NCBI RefSeq assembly: GCF_000367365.1
Contig: NZ_BARF01000030.1
Coordinates: 1-62,438 of the forward strand
Length of the DNA: 62,438 nucleotides
Source: Streptomyces prunicolor NBRC 13075
GTDB lineage: Bacteria; Actinomycetota; Actinomycetes; Streptomycetales; Streptomycetaceae
Direction: 5' to 3'
The notes under the pieces were generated by a model. That model did no database searches. It saw only the letters and a program-made list of their open reading frames with translations, and was not told the DNA's origin. The position numbers and the translations under genes were made by a program. Shown here one piece after another: positions 25,323 through 34,368 of the stretch. The first letter of the stretch is position 1. Each line of letters starts with the position of its first letter.

Positions 25323-26579
25323 ATGTCTTCTGCCGTGCGCTTCGGCGTCAACTACACGCCCAGCCAAGGGTGGTTCCACCACTGGCTCGACTTCGACCTC
25401 GACTCCGTGCGCGCCGACCTCGACTCGATCGCCGAGCTGGGCCTCGACCACATCCGCGTCTTCCCGCTGTGGCCGTACTTCCAGCCCAACCGGACCCTGA
25501 TCCGAACGAAGGCCGTGGAGCAGCTGGTTGCGCTTGTCGACGCGGCCGGTGAGCGCGGGCTCGATGTCAACGTCGACGGTTTGCAAGGGCACTTGAGCAG
25601 CTTCGACTACCTGCCCGCGTGGACCCGGACCTGGCACCGGCGCAACCTCTTCACCGACCCGGACGTCCTCGACGGTCAGGCCGCCTATCTGCGGACGCTC
25701 GCCGCCGCCCTCGCCGACCGCCCCAACTTCATCGGCATGACCCTCGGCAACGAGGTCAACCAGTTCTCGGCCGGCCCGCATCCGGACCCCGACCGGGCGA
25801 CCGAGGACCAGATCGACGTCTGGCTGGCGCGGATGCTCGCGGCCTGTGCGGAGGGTGCGCCCGGCAAGCCGCATCTGCACGCCGAGTACGACGCGACCTG
25901 GTACCAGGACGACATGCCGTTCACCCCGGCCCAGGCCGCCCGGCACGGCGCGATGACGGCCGTCCACTCCTGGGTCTTCAACGGCACCGCCCAACGGCAC
26001 GGCCGTACTTCCGTGCCGAGCGAACACCACGCCGCTTACCTGATCGAGCTGAGCAAGGCGTGGGCCGACGCACCGCACCGGCCTGTCTGGCTCCAGGAGG
26101 TCGGCGCGCCCCAGCCGCTCGTCCCCGCCGAGCACGCGGCCGACTTCGCCTCCGCGACCATCGCCAACGCCCTTGACTGTCCTGACCTTTGGGGCATCAC
26201 CTGGTGGTGCTCGCACGACGTGTCCCGCGAGCTCGCGGACTTCCCCGAACTCGAATACGGGCTGGGCCTGCTGACCAACGACCGGCAACCCAAGGACATC
26301 GCGCTGGTGTTGGCGGAGGCGGCCCGCGAGCCCACGTACACGCCCGCCACCCGCACCACCGCGCTCGTCGTGCCCGCCGATCCGTCGGTCCGCTCGGGCT
26401 GCGGTCCCGGCGGGCCGGTCTTCGACGCCTACTTCCGACTCGTCGCCGACGGAGCCCGACCGGCGACCGTCCTCGACGTGCGCGCGGACGACAAGGAACA
26501 CCTCGCCGCGCGCGGCATCACCGAAGTCGTCACTCCCGACCAGGTACTCCCCACCCCACAAGGAGGCACCAGCTCGTGA
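25323..26579 (+). CDS. Cytosolic GH5-like glycosidase, candidate beta-mannosidase
   Basis: 418 residues with no signal peptide. A (beta/alpha)8 clan-A hydrolase: acid/base Glu144 in GMTLGNEVNQF and nucleophile Glu259 in PVWLQEVGAP, both at the ends of expected strands. The best match by memory is GH5 subfamily 18, whose Bifidobacterium members cleave the Man-beta-1,4-GlcNAc core of N-glycans; the subfamily call is inference. Setting supports it: directly after a sugar importer and before GH85 and GH38. The GTG of the GH85 gene overlaps its stop (GTGA), so the two are translationally coupled. Confidence 0.75.
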   Translation: MSSAVRFGVNYTPSQGWFHHWLDFDLDSVRADLDSIAELGLDHIRVFPLWPYFQPNRTLIRTKAVEQLVALVDAAGERGLDVNVDGLQGHLSSFDYLPAWTRTWHRRNLFTDPDVLDGQAAYLRTLAAALADRPNFIGMTLGNEVNQFSAGPHPDPDRATEDQIDVWLARMLAACAEGAPGKPHLHAEYDATWYQDDMPFTPAQAARHGAMTAVHSWVFNGTAQRHGRTSVPSEHHAAYLIELSKAWADAPHRPVWLQEVGAPQPLVPAEHAADFASATIANALDCPDLWGITWWCSHDVSRELADFPELEYGLGLLTNDRQPKDIALVLAEAAREPTYTPATRTTALVVPADPSVRSGCGPGGPVFDAYFRLVADGARPATVLDVRADDKEHLAARGITEVVTPDQVLPTPQGGTSS

Positions 26580-28645
26580 ACCCGCTTGGCCCCACCAGAC
26601 GCACCGTCCTGCTCGCCGGTGCGGCGGCCACCCTGCTGCCCCAACTGCCCACGCCCGCCTTCGCCGCCTCGCAGGCCGCCGCCGTCAACACCGGCCAGCC
26701 GTACGCCAGTTACTGGTACCCGGACTCCCTGCCCGCAGGCACTCCCGGCACCGGCATCACCTGGAACAGCCTGAAGACCTGGACCGCCGCCTCGGACGCG
26801 GACCTCGCCTTCAACGCCGCCGCTGTCCCCCTGGCCGCACGCTTCACCCCGACCGCCGCGAGCGGCACCGCCCGCTCCGGCCAGGCCCGCATCCAGTCCC
26901 TGGTCTCCTTCGGACCGACGTCGAGCAACCCTTCGCAGGGCGCGGCCACCGCCGACTACTACGCGCTCACCCACTGGTCCTACCTCGACGAACTCGTCTT
27001 CTGGGGCGGCTCGTCCGGCGAGGGCATCATCCTCGCCCCGAACGCCCCCATCGTCGACGCCGCCCACCGGCACGGCGTCCCCGTCCTCGGCAATATCTTC
27101 CTGCCGCCCGTCGCTTACGGAGGACAGCTCCAGTGGACCCGCGACCTGGTCCAGAAGGACTCCGCCGGGCACTACCCGCTGGCCGCCCAACTCGTCGCGG
27201 TCGCCGCCGCGTACGGCTTCGACGGCTGGTTCGTCAACGCCGAGACCAGCGGCGGGAACACCGCCCTCGGCACCGACATGCAGGGCTTCATGAGCGAGTT
27301 GAAGTCCCTCGCCGCCGCGCAGGGGCAGCGGGTCACCTGGTACGACGCGATGACCGTGAACGGGACGGTCAGTTGGCAGGGCGCGCTGAACACGTCGAAC
27401 CAGGCGTTCTTCCAGGCCGCGAACGACATGTTCATCGACTTCCGGTGGAGTACCAGCACGCTGGCGGCCTCCGGGACCAAGGCGGACGGGCTCGGGCGCA
27501 GCCGCTACGAGTTGTGGGCGGGCGTCGATGTCGAGTCCAACGGGTCGAGCACGTCGGTGAGTTGGGATGCGATGGTGCCGACGGCCAAGGCGCACATCAC
27601 CTCGATCGGCTTCTACCGGCCCGAGTGGACGCGTAACCATCTGCCCGCGAGCCGTACCCCGGGCGACTTCCACGCGGCCGACGACCGCTTCTGGACCGGG
27701 CGTTCGCTCGACCCTTCGCTGCCGGACAGCACGGACACCTGGCGCGCGCCGGCCGTGTCGGTCGCGGACCGGTCGACGGTGGGTGGCGCACTGCCGTTCG
27801 CGAGTGTCTTCAACACCGGGCACGGGCTGCGCTGGTACGAGGACGGGGCGGTCACCTCGGACGCGGCATGGAACCACCTCGGACTCCAGGACCGGCTGCC
27901 GTCGCGGCGGTGGGTGGTGCGGACGGCGGGGCAACGGCCCACGGTGACCTTCGACTTCGCGGACGCGTGGCGAGGCGGCAGCAGTGTGCTGGTCTCCGGT
28001 GTACTGAATCAACCGACAACTGTAGATGTGTACGGTTCACAGCTGCCGATCGGTGATGACACGGTGGTCGACCTGACGTTCCGCACCGACAGCGGCAGCG
28101 GCAGTGTGAACGTCGAGCTGGCCGTCGCCACGGCCGAGCCGAGCACGGCGGGGTCGACGCCGCCGTACACCTATCTGCCTGTGAACTCGGTCAACGGCGT
28201 ACGGACTGTGACCGACGTCAACGGTTGGCAGACGGTGACCGTGCCGCTCACAGGGCTTTCCGGCACGCTGCATGCGATCGGTGTACGGCTCACCGCGGCC
28301 GACGCGAGCGGGAGCACTGTGAACTGGCGGTTCGGTGGTATCGCGGTTCGCGAGGTCAACGACACCCAGCCGCCCGCCGCTCCCTCCAACCTGCAGATTA
28401 CCGCCGCCTCCGGAGGCGACCTTCGCTTCGCCTGGGACGCCGGGCCCGGTGCCGTACGCCAGTACACCCTCCACCGCCTCCTCCCCGACGGTACCCGGCG
28501 TTTTCTCGGCGGCACCTGCCAGCGCGCCTTCTTCGTCGGTGGGCTGCAGGCCGAACAGGGCGAGCAGCAGGCGTGGTTCGAACTGCGCGCGACAGGGGAG
28601 CTCTACACAGCGTCGGCCCCCGTGACCGTCGCGCACACCTGGTGA
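26576..28645 (+). CDS. Secreted GH85 endo-beta-N-acetylglucosaminidase
   Basis: 689 residues from GTG 26576 (AAGGAGG upstream). A twin-arginine-like signal (RRTVLLAGAAATLLP, ending AFA) precedes the GH85 barrel (about residues 40-400). The catalytic pair is Asn221 and Glu223 in DGWFVNAETSGG, the N-x-E arrangement of substrate-assisted GH85 enzymes; WYDAMTVNGTVSWQ is also characteristic. A galactose-binding-like beta-sandwich and a C-terminal FN3-like domain follow. The enzyme cuts the GlcNAc-GlcNAc bond of N-glycans, releasing the oligosaccharide and leaving one GlcNAc on the protein. Location: outside the cell. The preceding cytosolic GH5 and the following GH38 complete the pathway. Confidence 0.88.
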   Translation: MNPLGPTRRTVLLAGAAATLLPQLPTPAFAASQAAAVNTGQPYASYWYPDSLPAGTPGTGITWNSLKTWTAASDADLAFNAAAVPLAARFTPTAASGTARSGQARIQSLVSFGPTSSNPSQGAATADYYALTHWSYLDELVFWGGSSGEGIILAPNAPIVDAAHRHGVPVLGNIFLPPVAYGGQLQWTRDLVQKDSAGHYPLAAQLVAVAAAYGFDGWFVNAETSGGNTALGTDMQGFMSELKSLAAAQGQRVTWYDAMTVNGTVSWQGALNTSNQAFFQAANDMFIDFRWSTSTLAASGTKADGLGRSRYELWAGVDVESNGSSTSVSWDAMVPTAKAHITSIGFYRPEWTRNHLPASRTPGDFHAADDRFWTGRSLDPSLPDSTDTWRAPAVSVADRSTVGGALPFASVFNTGHGLRWYEDGAVTSDAAWNHLGLQDRLPSRRWVVRTAGQRPTVTFDFADAWRGGSSVLVSGVLNQPTTVDVYGSQLPIGDDTVVDLTFRTDSGSGSVNVELAVATAEPSTAGSTPPYTYLPVNSVNGVRTVTDVNGWQTVTVPLTGLSGTLHAIGVRLTAADASGSTVNWRFGGIAVREVNDTQPPAAPSNLQITAASGGDLRFAWDAGPGAVRQYTLHRLLPDGTRRFLGGTCQRAFFVGGLQAEQGEQQAWFELRATGELYTASAPVTVAHTW

Positions 28646-28715
28646 CACCCGCCCGGTGACACCAACCTGTCAACACCCGTGCCCCAACCCGCAACCGAGC
28701 TACGGAGCACCCCAC

Positions 28716-31700
28716 ATGCATGACGACCGCAGCCTGGTCGAAGCCCGCCTCAAGCGCGTCCTCGAAGAGCGCATCCGTCCCGCTGTGTATCCCGAGTCCG
28801 TGCCGTTGGAGGTGGCCGTCTGGCACGCGCCCGACGAGCCGGTGCCCGTGGCCGAGGGGCTCGCGGGCACACCCGAACCGATCGAGGTGGGTGCCCGGTG
28901 GGGTGCTCCCTGGGGCACGAGTTGGTTCCGTGTCACCGGGACCGTCCCCCAGGAGTGGGCGGGGAAGACCGTCGAGGCGCTGCTCGACCTCGGCTTCGAC
29001 GAGAACATGCCCGGCTTCCAGTGCGAGGGCCTCGTCTACCGGCCCGACGGCACCCCGGTGAAGGGCCTCAATCCGCGCAACCAGTGGGTCAGGATCGGGG
29101 CGCCCGTCGCCGGCGGCGAGGAGGTGCGGCTGCACATCGAGGCCGCCTCGAACCCCGTCGTCCTCGACTACCACCCCTTCCTGCCCACCCAGTTGGGCGA
29201 CAAGGAGACCGCCGGCAGTGAGCCCCAGTACAAGCTCACCCGCATGGACCTCGCCGTCCTCGACGAGAACGTGTGGAACCTCGTTCTCGATCTGGAGGTC
29301 GTCGGCGAGCTGATGGCTGAGTTGCCGGTGGACTCGGCCCGCCGCTGGGACCTCCTGCGGGCGATCGAGAAGGCGCTGGACGCCGTCGACCTCCAGGACG
29401 TCAACGGCACGGCGGAGCGCGCCCGTTCACAGCTGGCGGAGGTTCTGTCGACGCCCGCCGTCCCGTCCGCGCACCGCATCAGCGCGATCGGGCACGCGCA
29501 CATCGACTCGGCGTGGCTGTGGCCGCTGCGCGAGACGGTCCGGAAGGTGGCCCGCACAACGTCCAACATGACGGCCCTGCTTGAGGACGAGCCCGACTTC
29601 ATCTTCGCCATGTCGCAGGCCCAGCAGTGGGCCTGGGTGAAGGAGCACCGGCCCGAGGTGTGGGCGCGGGTCAAGAAGGCGGTCGCGGACGGGCGGTTCG
29701 TGCCGGCCGGTGGCATGTGGGTGGAGTCGGACACCAACATGCCGGGTTCGGAGGCGATGGCCCGTCAGTTCGTGCACGGGAAGCGGTTCTTCCTCGACGA
29801 GTTCGGCATCGAGAACGAGGAGGCCTGGCTGCCCGACACCTTCGGCTTCGCCGCCGGACTCCCGCAGATCATCAAGGCGGCCGGTTCCAAGTGGCTGCTG
29901 ACGCAGAAGATTTCCTGGTCCCAGACGAACAAGTTCCCGCACCACACCTTCCGTTGGGAGGGCATCGACGGCACCCGGATCTTCACCCACTTCCCGCCCG
30001 TCGACACCTACAACTGCTCCATGCAGGGCCGCGAGATCGCCCACGCGGCACGCAACTTCAAGGACAAGGGCGTCGCCAGGCACTCCCTCGCGCCCACCGG
30101 CTGGGGCGACGGAGGCGGCGGCACGACGCGCGAGATGGTCGCCAAGGCGGCCCGCCTGCACGACCTCGAAGGCTCGGCGACCGTGGCCTGGGAGACCCCG
30201 AAGGAGTTCTTCGAGAAGGCCGAGGCCGAGTACCCCGAACCCCCGGTCTGGGTGGGCGAGTTGTACCTCGAACTCCACCGAGCCACCCTCACCAGCCAGG
30301 CCAAGACCAAGCAGGGCAACCGCCGCAGTGAACACCTCCTGCGCGAGGCGGAGTTGTGGGCGGCCACGGCGGCGGTGCGGGCCGGATTCCCGTACCCGTA
30401 CGAGGACTTGGACCGGATCTGGAAGACCGTGCTGCTGCACCAGTTCCACGACATCCTGCCCGGCTCGTCCATCGCCTGGGTGCACCGGGAGGCCCGCCGG
30501 ACGTACGAGCGGATCGCCGGGGAGCTGAACACCATCATCGACGCGGCTCAGCACGCGCTGGCGGGTGAGGGCACGACCTCCCTCGTCTTCAACTCGGCGC
30601 CCCACGCCCGCGCAGGCGTCCCCGCGGGCGGCGCGCAAACCCCTGCCGTCCAGGGCGAGACGGCACTCGCGACCCGGGTCGGCGGCGGACACGTACTGGA
30701 GAACGGCCTGCTCCGCGTCGAGATCGACGGCCGGGGCCTCGTCGTCTCCGCCTACGACATCGAGGCCGACCGCGAGACCATCGCCCCCGGCCGGGCCGCC
30801 AACCTGCTCCAACTCCACCCGGATTTCCCGAACATGTGGGACGCCTGGGACGTCGACGAGTTCTACCGCAACACGGTCACCGATCTCACGGACGCGGACG
30901 AGGTCGTGGCCGACGGGAACGCGGTGCGGATCGTACGGTCCTTCGGCGAGTCCAAGGTCACCCAACTCCTGTCCCTGGCCGCCGGGGAGCGGCGACTGCT
31001 CATCGACACCGAGGTCGACTGGCACGAGACCGAGAAGTTCCTCAAGCTCGCCTTCCCGCTCGACGTGCACGCCGAACGGTACGCGTCCGAGACCCAGTTC
31101 GGGCACTTCCACCGGCCCACGCACACCAACACCTCATGGGAGGCAGCCAAGTTCGAGGCCTGCAACCACCGCTTCGTCCACATGGAGGAGCCCGGCTGGG
31201 GTGTCGCCGTCGTCAACGACTCGACGTACGGCCACGATGTGACCCGTACGGTCCGCGGTGACGGCGACAACGGTACGACCACCACGGTCCGCGTCTCTCT
31301 CCTCCGCGCCCCGCGCTTCCCGGACCCCGAGACCGACCAGGGCGTCCACCGCTTCCGGCACGCACTGGTGCCGGGCGCGGGCATCGGCGACGCGGTGCGC
31401 GAGGGCTGGCGGATCAACCTGCCGGAGCGGCGAGTCGAGGGCGGTCAGGAGGTCGTCCCGCTGGTTGGCGTCGACCGGGACGCGGTCGTCGTCACGGCGG
31501 TGAAACTGGCCGACGACGGGAGCGGGGACGTCGTGGTCCGGTTCCACGAGGCGCACGGGGGACGGGCCAGGGCGACACTGACGGTGGGCTTCGCGTTCGA
31601 CACGGTGGAGGTCGTAGACCTGCTGGAGCGGCCGTCGGCCGACGCCAAGGAGGTGACCCGCGAGGGCGATCGACTCACCTTGCGGCTGCGCCCGTTCGAG

Positions 31701-31730
31701 CTGGTGACGCTGCGGCTCGGACGCTCCTGA
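28716..31730 (+). CDS. Cytosolic GH38 alpha-mannosidase
   Basis: 1004 residues, no signal peptide. An N-terminal beta domain (to about 245) is followed by the GH38 catalytic domain with metal ligands His260, His262 and Asp264 in HAHIDSAWLWPLRE and the nucleophile Asp339 in GGMWVESDTN; then LPDTFGFAAGLPQI and HQFHDILPGSSI, and C-terminal beta-sandwiches. It removes alpha-linked mannose from imported oligosaccharides using a divalent metal. ATG 28716 is 70 nt after the GH85 stop with an ACGGAG leader. It is the last gene of the LacI-controlled operon as far as seen. Confidence 0.92.
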   Translation: MHDDRSLVEARLKRVLEERIRPAVYPESVPLEVAVWHAPDEPVPVAEGLAGTPEPIEVGARWGAPWGTSWFRVTGTVPQEWAGKTVEALLDLGFDENMPGFQCEGLVYRPDGTPVKGLNPRNQWVRIGAPVAGGEEVRLHIEAASNPVVLDYHPFLPTQLGDKETAGSEPQYKLTRMDLAVLDENVWNLVLDLEVVGELMAELPVDSARRWDLLRAIEKALDAVDLQDVNGTAERARSQLAEVLSTPAVPSAHRISAIGHAHIDSAWLWPLRETVRKVARTTSNMTALLEDEPDFIFAMSQAQQWAWVKEHRPEVWARVKKAVADGRFVPAGGMWVESDTNMPGSEAMARQFVHGKRFFLDEFGIENEEAWLPDTFGFAAGLPQIIKAAGSKWLLTQKISWSQTNKFPHHTFRWEGIDGTRIFTHFPPVDTYNCSMQGREIAHAARNFKDKGVARHSLAPTGWGDGGGGTTREMVAKAARLHDLEGSATVAWETPKEFFEKAEAEYPEPPVWVGELYLELHRATLTSQAKTKQGNRRSEHLLREAELWAATAAVRAGFPYPYEDLDRIWKTVLLHQFHDILPGSSIAWVHREARRTYERIAGELNTIIDAAQHALAGEGTTSLVFNSAPHARAGVPAGGAQTPAVQGETALATRVGGGHVLENGLLRVEIDGRGLVVSAYDIEADRETIAPGRAANLLQLHPDFPNMWDAWDVDEFYRNTVTDLTDADEVVADGNAVRIVRSFGESKVTQLLSLAAGERRLLIDTEVDWHETEKFLKLAFPLDVHAERYASETQFGHFHRPTHTNTSWEAAKFEACNHRFVHMEEPGWGVAVVNDSTYGHDVTRTVRGDGDNGTTTTVRVSLLRAPRFPDPETDQGVHRFRHALVPGAGIGDAVREGWRINLPERRVEGGQEVVPLVGVDRDAVVVTAVKLADDGSGDVVVRFHEAHGGRARATLTVGFAFDTVEVVDLLERPSADAKEVTREGDRLTLRLRPFELVTLRLGRS

Positions 31731-31746
31731 CCCGGTACGCCTTTCG

Positions 31747-31800
31747 CCGACGGCCGTGATCGCCCGATGATGTGGCGATGAGACGAAGAACGGCCGTCGG
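31747..31800. repeat. 11-bp inverted repeat around the DUF4231 start
   Basis: CCGACGGCCGT (31747-31757) and ACGGCCGTCGG (31790-31800) are exact reverse complements separated by 32 nt that contain the start codons (GTG 31772, ATG 31778). It may be a large hairpin with the initiation site in the loop, or a terminator for the GH38 operon. Confidence 0.5.
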
Positions 31801-32245
31801 TCAGGCCTGGGCCTCGCAACCGGATCCGCTACTGGCGCTCGCCCGGCAGGAGTTGGAGTTCTACGCGGGGGCGTGCGACCGGGCGAGGTGGCTGCACTAC
31901 ACGACGGAACTCGGCGCTCTCGCCGCCACGTCCGCGACGGTCGTGGCGGCGGGACTGCACGCGCCCGCCTGGCTCACCGCCCTGATCGCGGGCAGCGCCG
32001 TCTTCTTCACCGGCATGCGCCAACTCTTCAGCCCCGGCTCACGCTGGGTCCTGGCCGCACAGGCGCGGGAGGGTTTGCGCCGGGCGATCGACCGCTACCT
32101 GCTGCTCCCGCAGACCGACCGCGACACGGAAGCGCGGGCCGCCCTGCACCGGGCGATCGACGAGGTGGGCACCAGCGAACTGCGCGGATGGACGGAGGTC
32201 CAGGGCCAACGCGGCGAACCACCGCTGCCCACCGGGGGCGCGTGA
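31778..32245 (+). CDS. DUF4231-like small membrane protein
   Basis: 155 residues. A soluble N-terminus (QELEFYAGACDRARWLHYTTE) precedes two adjacent hydrophobic helices (about 45-65 and 67-82, the second ending FFTGMRQLF) and a charged cytosolic tail. This two-helix layout is that of DUF4231 proteins, which have no known function. No ribosome-binding site; ATG 31778 and GTG 31772 are both possible. The stop codon lies in the first unit of a tandem repeat. There is no evident link with the glycan genes beside it. Confidence 0.65.
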   Translation: MRRRTAVGQAWASQPDPLLALARQELEFYAGACDRARWLHYTTELGALAATSATVVAAGLHAPAWLTALIAGSAVFFTGMRQLFSPGSRWVLAAQAREGLRRAIDRYLLLPQTDRDTEARAALHRAIDEVGTSELRGWTEVQGQRGEPPLPTGGA

Positions 32246-32380
32246 ATGCCGGGACGGGGCGGGTGTCCTGAGCTGTTCGCCGTGGCGCCTGAATGCTGGG
32301 ACCGCGCGGGTGCCCTTTGGCGTTCGCCGCAGGCGCGTGAGTGGCGGGTGGGGCGGGTGTCCTGCGTCAGCGTCTGAACC
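32238..32380. repeat. Three tandem 47-48 bp repeats
   Basis: Units start at 32238, 32285 and 32333. Each begins GCGCsTGAnTGscGGG-like and continues with GCGGGTGtCC. The first unit contains the stop codon of the DUF4231 gene. A related single copy is found at 58030 after lysX. The gap otherwise holds no gene. Confidence 0.7.
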
Positions 32381-32387
32381 CCCGCTG

Positions 32388-33116
32388 CTACGCCTCGAGT
32401 TGTGCCCGCAACCACTCCTCGACCTCTCCCACGTGCGAAGCCGCCGCCGCCCGTGCCGCCTCCGGGTCGCGGGCCACCAACGCGCGGTGGATCGCGGCGT
32501 GTTCGCGGCGGGTGCGGGCGAAGGCGCCCTCCTCCTGGTAGCCGCGCCAGACCCGGGCCCGGAACGTCCGGGACGACAGGCCCTCCAGGATCGCGGCCAT
32601 GGTGTCGTTGCCGGCGGCGGCGGCGATCTCGCGGTGGAAGGCGAGGTCGTGGGCGAGGATCTCCTCGGGATCGTCGGTGGCGTTCATCGCCGTGAGGTGT
32701 TTCTCGACCTCGGCCAACTGGTCCGGGGTGATGCGGGCGGCGGCCAGAGCTGTCGCCGTCGACTCCAGGATGCGGCGGACCTCCAGCAGCTCCACCAGAC
32801 CCGGGCCGCGTGACAGGTCGGCGACGACGCCGAAGGTCTCCAGCAGGTCACCGGCCTCCAGTTGCGTGACGTAGATGCCCGAACCGTGCCGCGCCTCCAG
32901 CACCCCGAGGACGGTGAGCGCGCGGATCGCCTCGCGCATCGAGCTGCGGGAGATGCCCAGTTGGGCCGCGAGATCGCGCTCGGTGGGCAACCGCTGGCCC
33001 GGCTCCAGGCGGCCCTCGCCGATCAACGCCTTGATCGAGTCGATGGCGCGCTGCGTCACCGTGCCCTTCGGCGGAGCGGCCACCGGGTCCGTCTCGCTCG
33101 GCAGGGTCTCGTCCAC
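32388..33116 (-). CDS. FadR-type GntR regulator of the L-fucose operon
   Basis: 242 residues. The GntR winged helix (about 22-85; GRLEPGQRLPTERDLAAQLGISRSSMREAIRALTVLGVLEARHGSG) is followed by an all-helical FCD effector domain with metal-binding-type residues (HDLAFHREIAAAAGN, HAAIHRALVARD). GTG 33116 has AGGAGG upstream. It is divergent from the fucose operon, and a perfect FadR-type site, TGGTCCGACCA, lies 43 nt upstream of its start. It likely represses the operon until a fucose catabolite binds; the effector is inferred. Confidence 0.9.
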   Translation of the reverse strand: MDETLPSETDPVAAPPKGTVTQRAIDSIKALIGEGRLEPGQRLPTERDLAAQLGISRSSMREAIRALTVLGVLEARHGSGIYVTQLEAGDLLETFGVVADLSRGPGLVELLEVRRILESTATALAAARITPDQLAEVEKHLTAMNATDDPEEILAHDLAFHREIAAAAGNDTMAAILEGLSSRTFRARVWRGYQEEGAFARTRREHAAIHRALVARDPEAARAAAASHVGEVEEWLRAQLEA

Positions 33117-33158
33117 GCCACTCCTCCTGTCGCCGGTCCGCGCAGTCTAGCCACGCAT

Positions 33159-33171
33159 GTGGTCCGACCAC
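33159..33171. promoter_or_regulatory. FadR/GntR operator (perfect palindrome)
   Basis: GTGGTCCGACCAC is a perfect inverted repeat and contains TGGTCCGACCA, which fits the FadR-subfamily TnGTnnnACnA consensus. It lies between the divergent regulator and fucose transporter genes. Confidence 0.75.
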
Positions 33172-33223
33172 TACGGCCCGAAACCGCGAGAATTTGGCTC
33201 CTGAGGGTGTTGCAGCCCCGAAG

Positions 33224-33234
33224 TGGTCTGATAA
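33224..33234. promoter_or_regulatory. Second, degenerate FadR/GntR operator
   Basis: TGGTCTGATAA agrees with the 33159 site at 8 of 11 positions and lies 46 nt before the binding-protein start, next to an AT-rich stretch (GATAAATATT) that may include the -10. Confidence 0.5.
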
Positions 33235-33279
33235 ATATTCCGGCAACTGCTCGAAACCGCTCGATGAGGAGCCCGACAG

Positions 33280-34368
33280 ATGGCCGGCAGCACAGTGCGG
33301 AACGGACGGCAAGGCAGACGACTGACCGCGTGGGCGGTGCGTGCGACGGCGGCGGCCGCGTGCGGCACCCTCGCGCTCACGGCGTGCGGCAGCACCAAGG
33401 ACACCGGGGCGAGCAGCGCCGGCGGCAGCGGTGGTACCGGCAAGGTGGGGGTGATCCTGCCGCTGCTGACCTCGCCGTTCTGGCAGTCGTACAACGACTA
33501 CGTGCCGAAGATGGCGAAGTCCGAAGGTGTCCAGGCACTGAAGACGGTCAACTCCAACAGCGACCCCTCGCAGCAGATCACCGACATCAACAACGAGCTG
33601 AACCAGGGCGTCAAGGGCCTGGTCGTCGCCCCGCTGGACAGCGCCGCCATCGAAGCCGGCCTCGACCAGGCCGAGCGCAAGGGCGTGCCGGTCGTCGCCG
33701 TCGACGTGGCGCCCGACAAGGGCAAGGTCGCGATGGTCGTACGCGCCGACAACGTCGCCTACGGCGAGAAGGCCTGCGAGTACCTCGGGGCGCACATCAC
33801 CAGCGGCAAGGTCGTGCAGATCATGGGCGACCTGGCGTCCGTCAACGGCCGTGACAGGTCAGAGGCGTTCAGGGCCTGCGTGAAGAAGAAGTACCCGAAG
33901 CTCAAGGTCCTGGAGATCCCCGCCAAGTGGGAGTCCGACACGGCCGCCTCGAAGCTCGACACGCTCCTCAACGCCAACCCCGACATCAAGGGCATCTACA
34001 TGCAGGCGGGCGGCGTCTATCTCGCGCCCACCCTCCAAACCCTCAAGTCCAAGGGCCTGTTGAAGACAGCGGGCAAGGCCGGGCACATCACGATCGTCTC
34101 GAACGACGGCATCCCGCAGGAGTTCGACGCGATCCGCAAGGGCGAGATCGACGCCACCGTGTCCCAACCGGCCGACGCCTACGCCAAGTACGGCATGTAC
34201 TACATCAAGGCCGCGATGGCGGGGAAGACCTTCAAGCCCGGCCCCACCGACCACGACTCCACGATCGTCAAGCTGCCCAGCGGCATCCTCGAGGACCAGC
34301 TGCCCGCGCCCCTGGTCACCAAGGGCAACGTCGACGACCCCAAGCTCTGGGGCAACACGGTCAAATGA
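33280..34368 (+). CDS. CUT2-type sugar-binding lipoprotein (RbsB-like), probable L-fucose
   Basis: 362 residues. The lipoprotein signal ends LTAC with Cys36, then a Ser/Gly tether. The periplasmic-binding domain (VGVILPLLTSPFWQSYNDYVPKMAKSEG; later NNELNQGVKGLVVAPLDSAAI and VVAVDVAPDKGKVAMVVRADNVAYGEKA) is of the ribose/galactose type that binds monosaccharides. The operon encodes L-fucose oxidation, so the ligand is probably L-fucose. ATG of the ATPase overlaps the stop (ATGA). FadR-type operators lie upstream. Confidence 0.9.
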   Translation: MAGSTVRNGRQGRRLTAWAVRATAAAACGTLALTACGSTKDTGASSAGGSGGTGKVGVILPLLTSPFWQSYNDYVPKMAKSEGVQALKTVNSNSDPSQQITDINNELNQGVKGLVVAPLDSAAIEAGLDQAERKGVPVVAVDVAPDKGKVAMVVRADNVAYGEKACEYLGAHITSGKVVQIMGDLASVNGRDRSEAFRACVKKKYPKLKVLEIPAKWESDTAASKLDTLLNANPDIKGIYMQAGGVYLAPTLQTLKSKGLLKTAGKAGHITIVSNDGIPQEFDAIRKGEIDATVSQPADAYAKYGMYYIKAAMAGKTFKPGPTDHDSTIVKLPSGILEDQLPAPLVTKGNVDDPKLWGNTVK

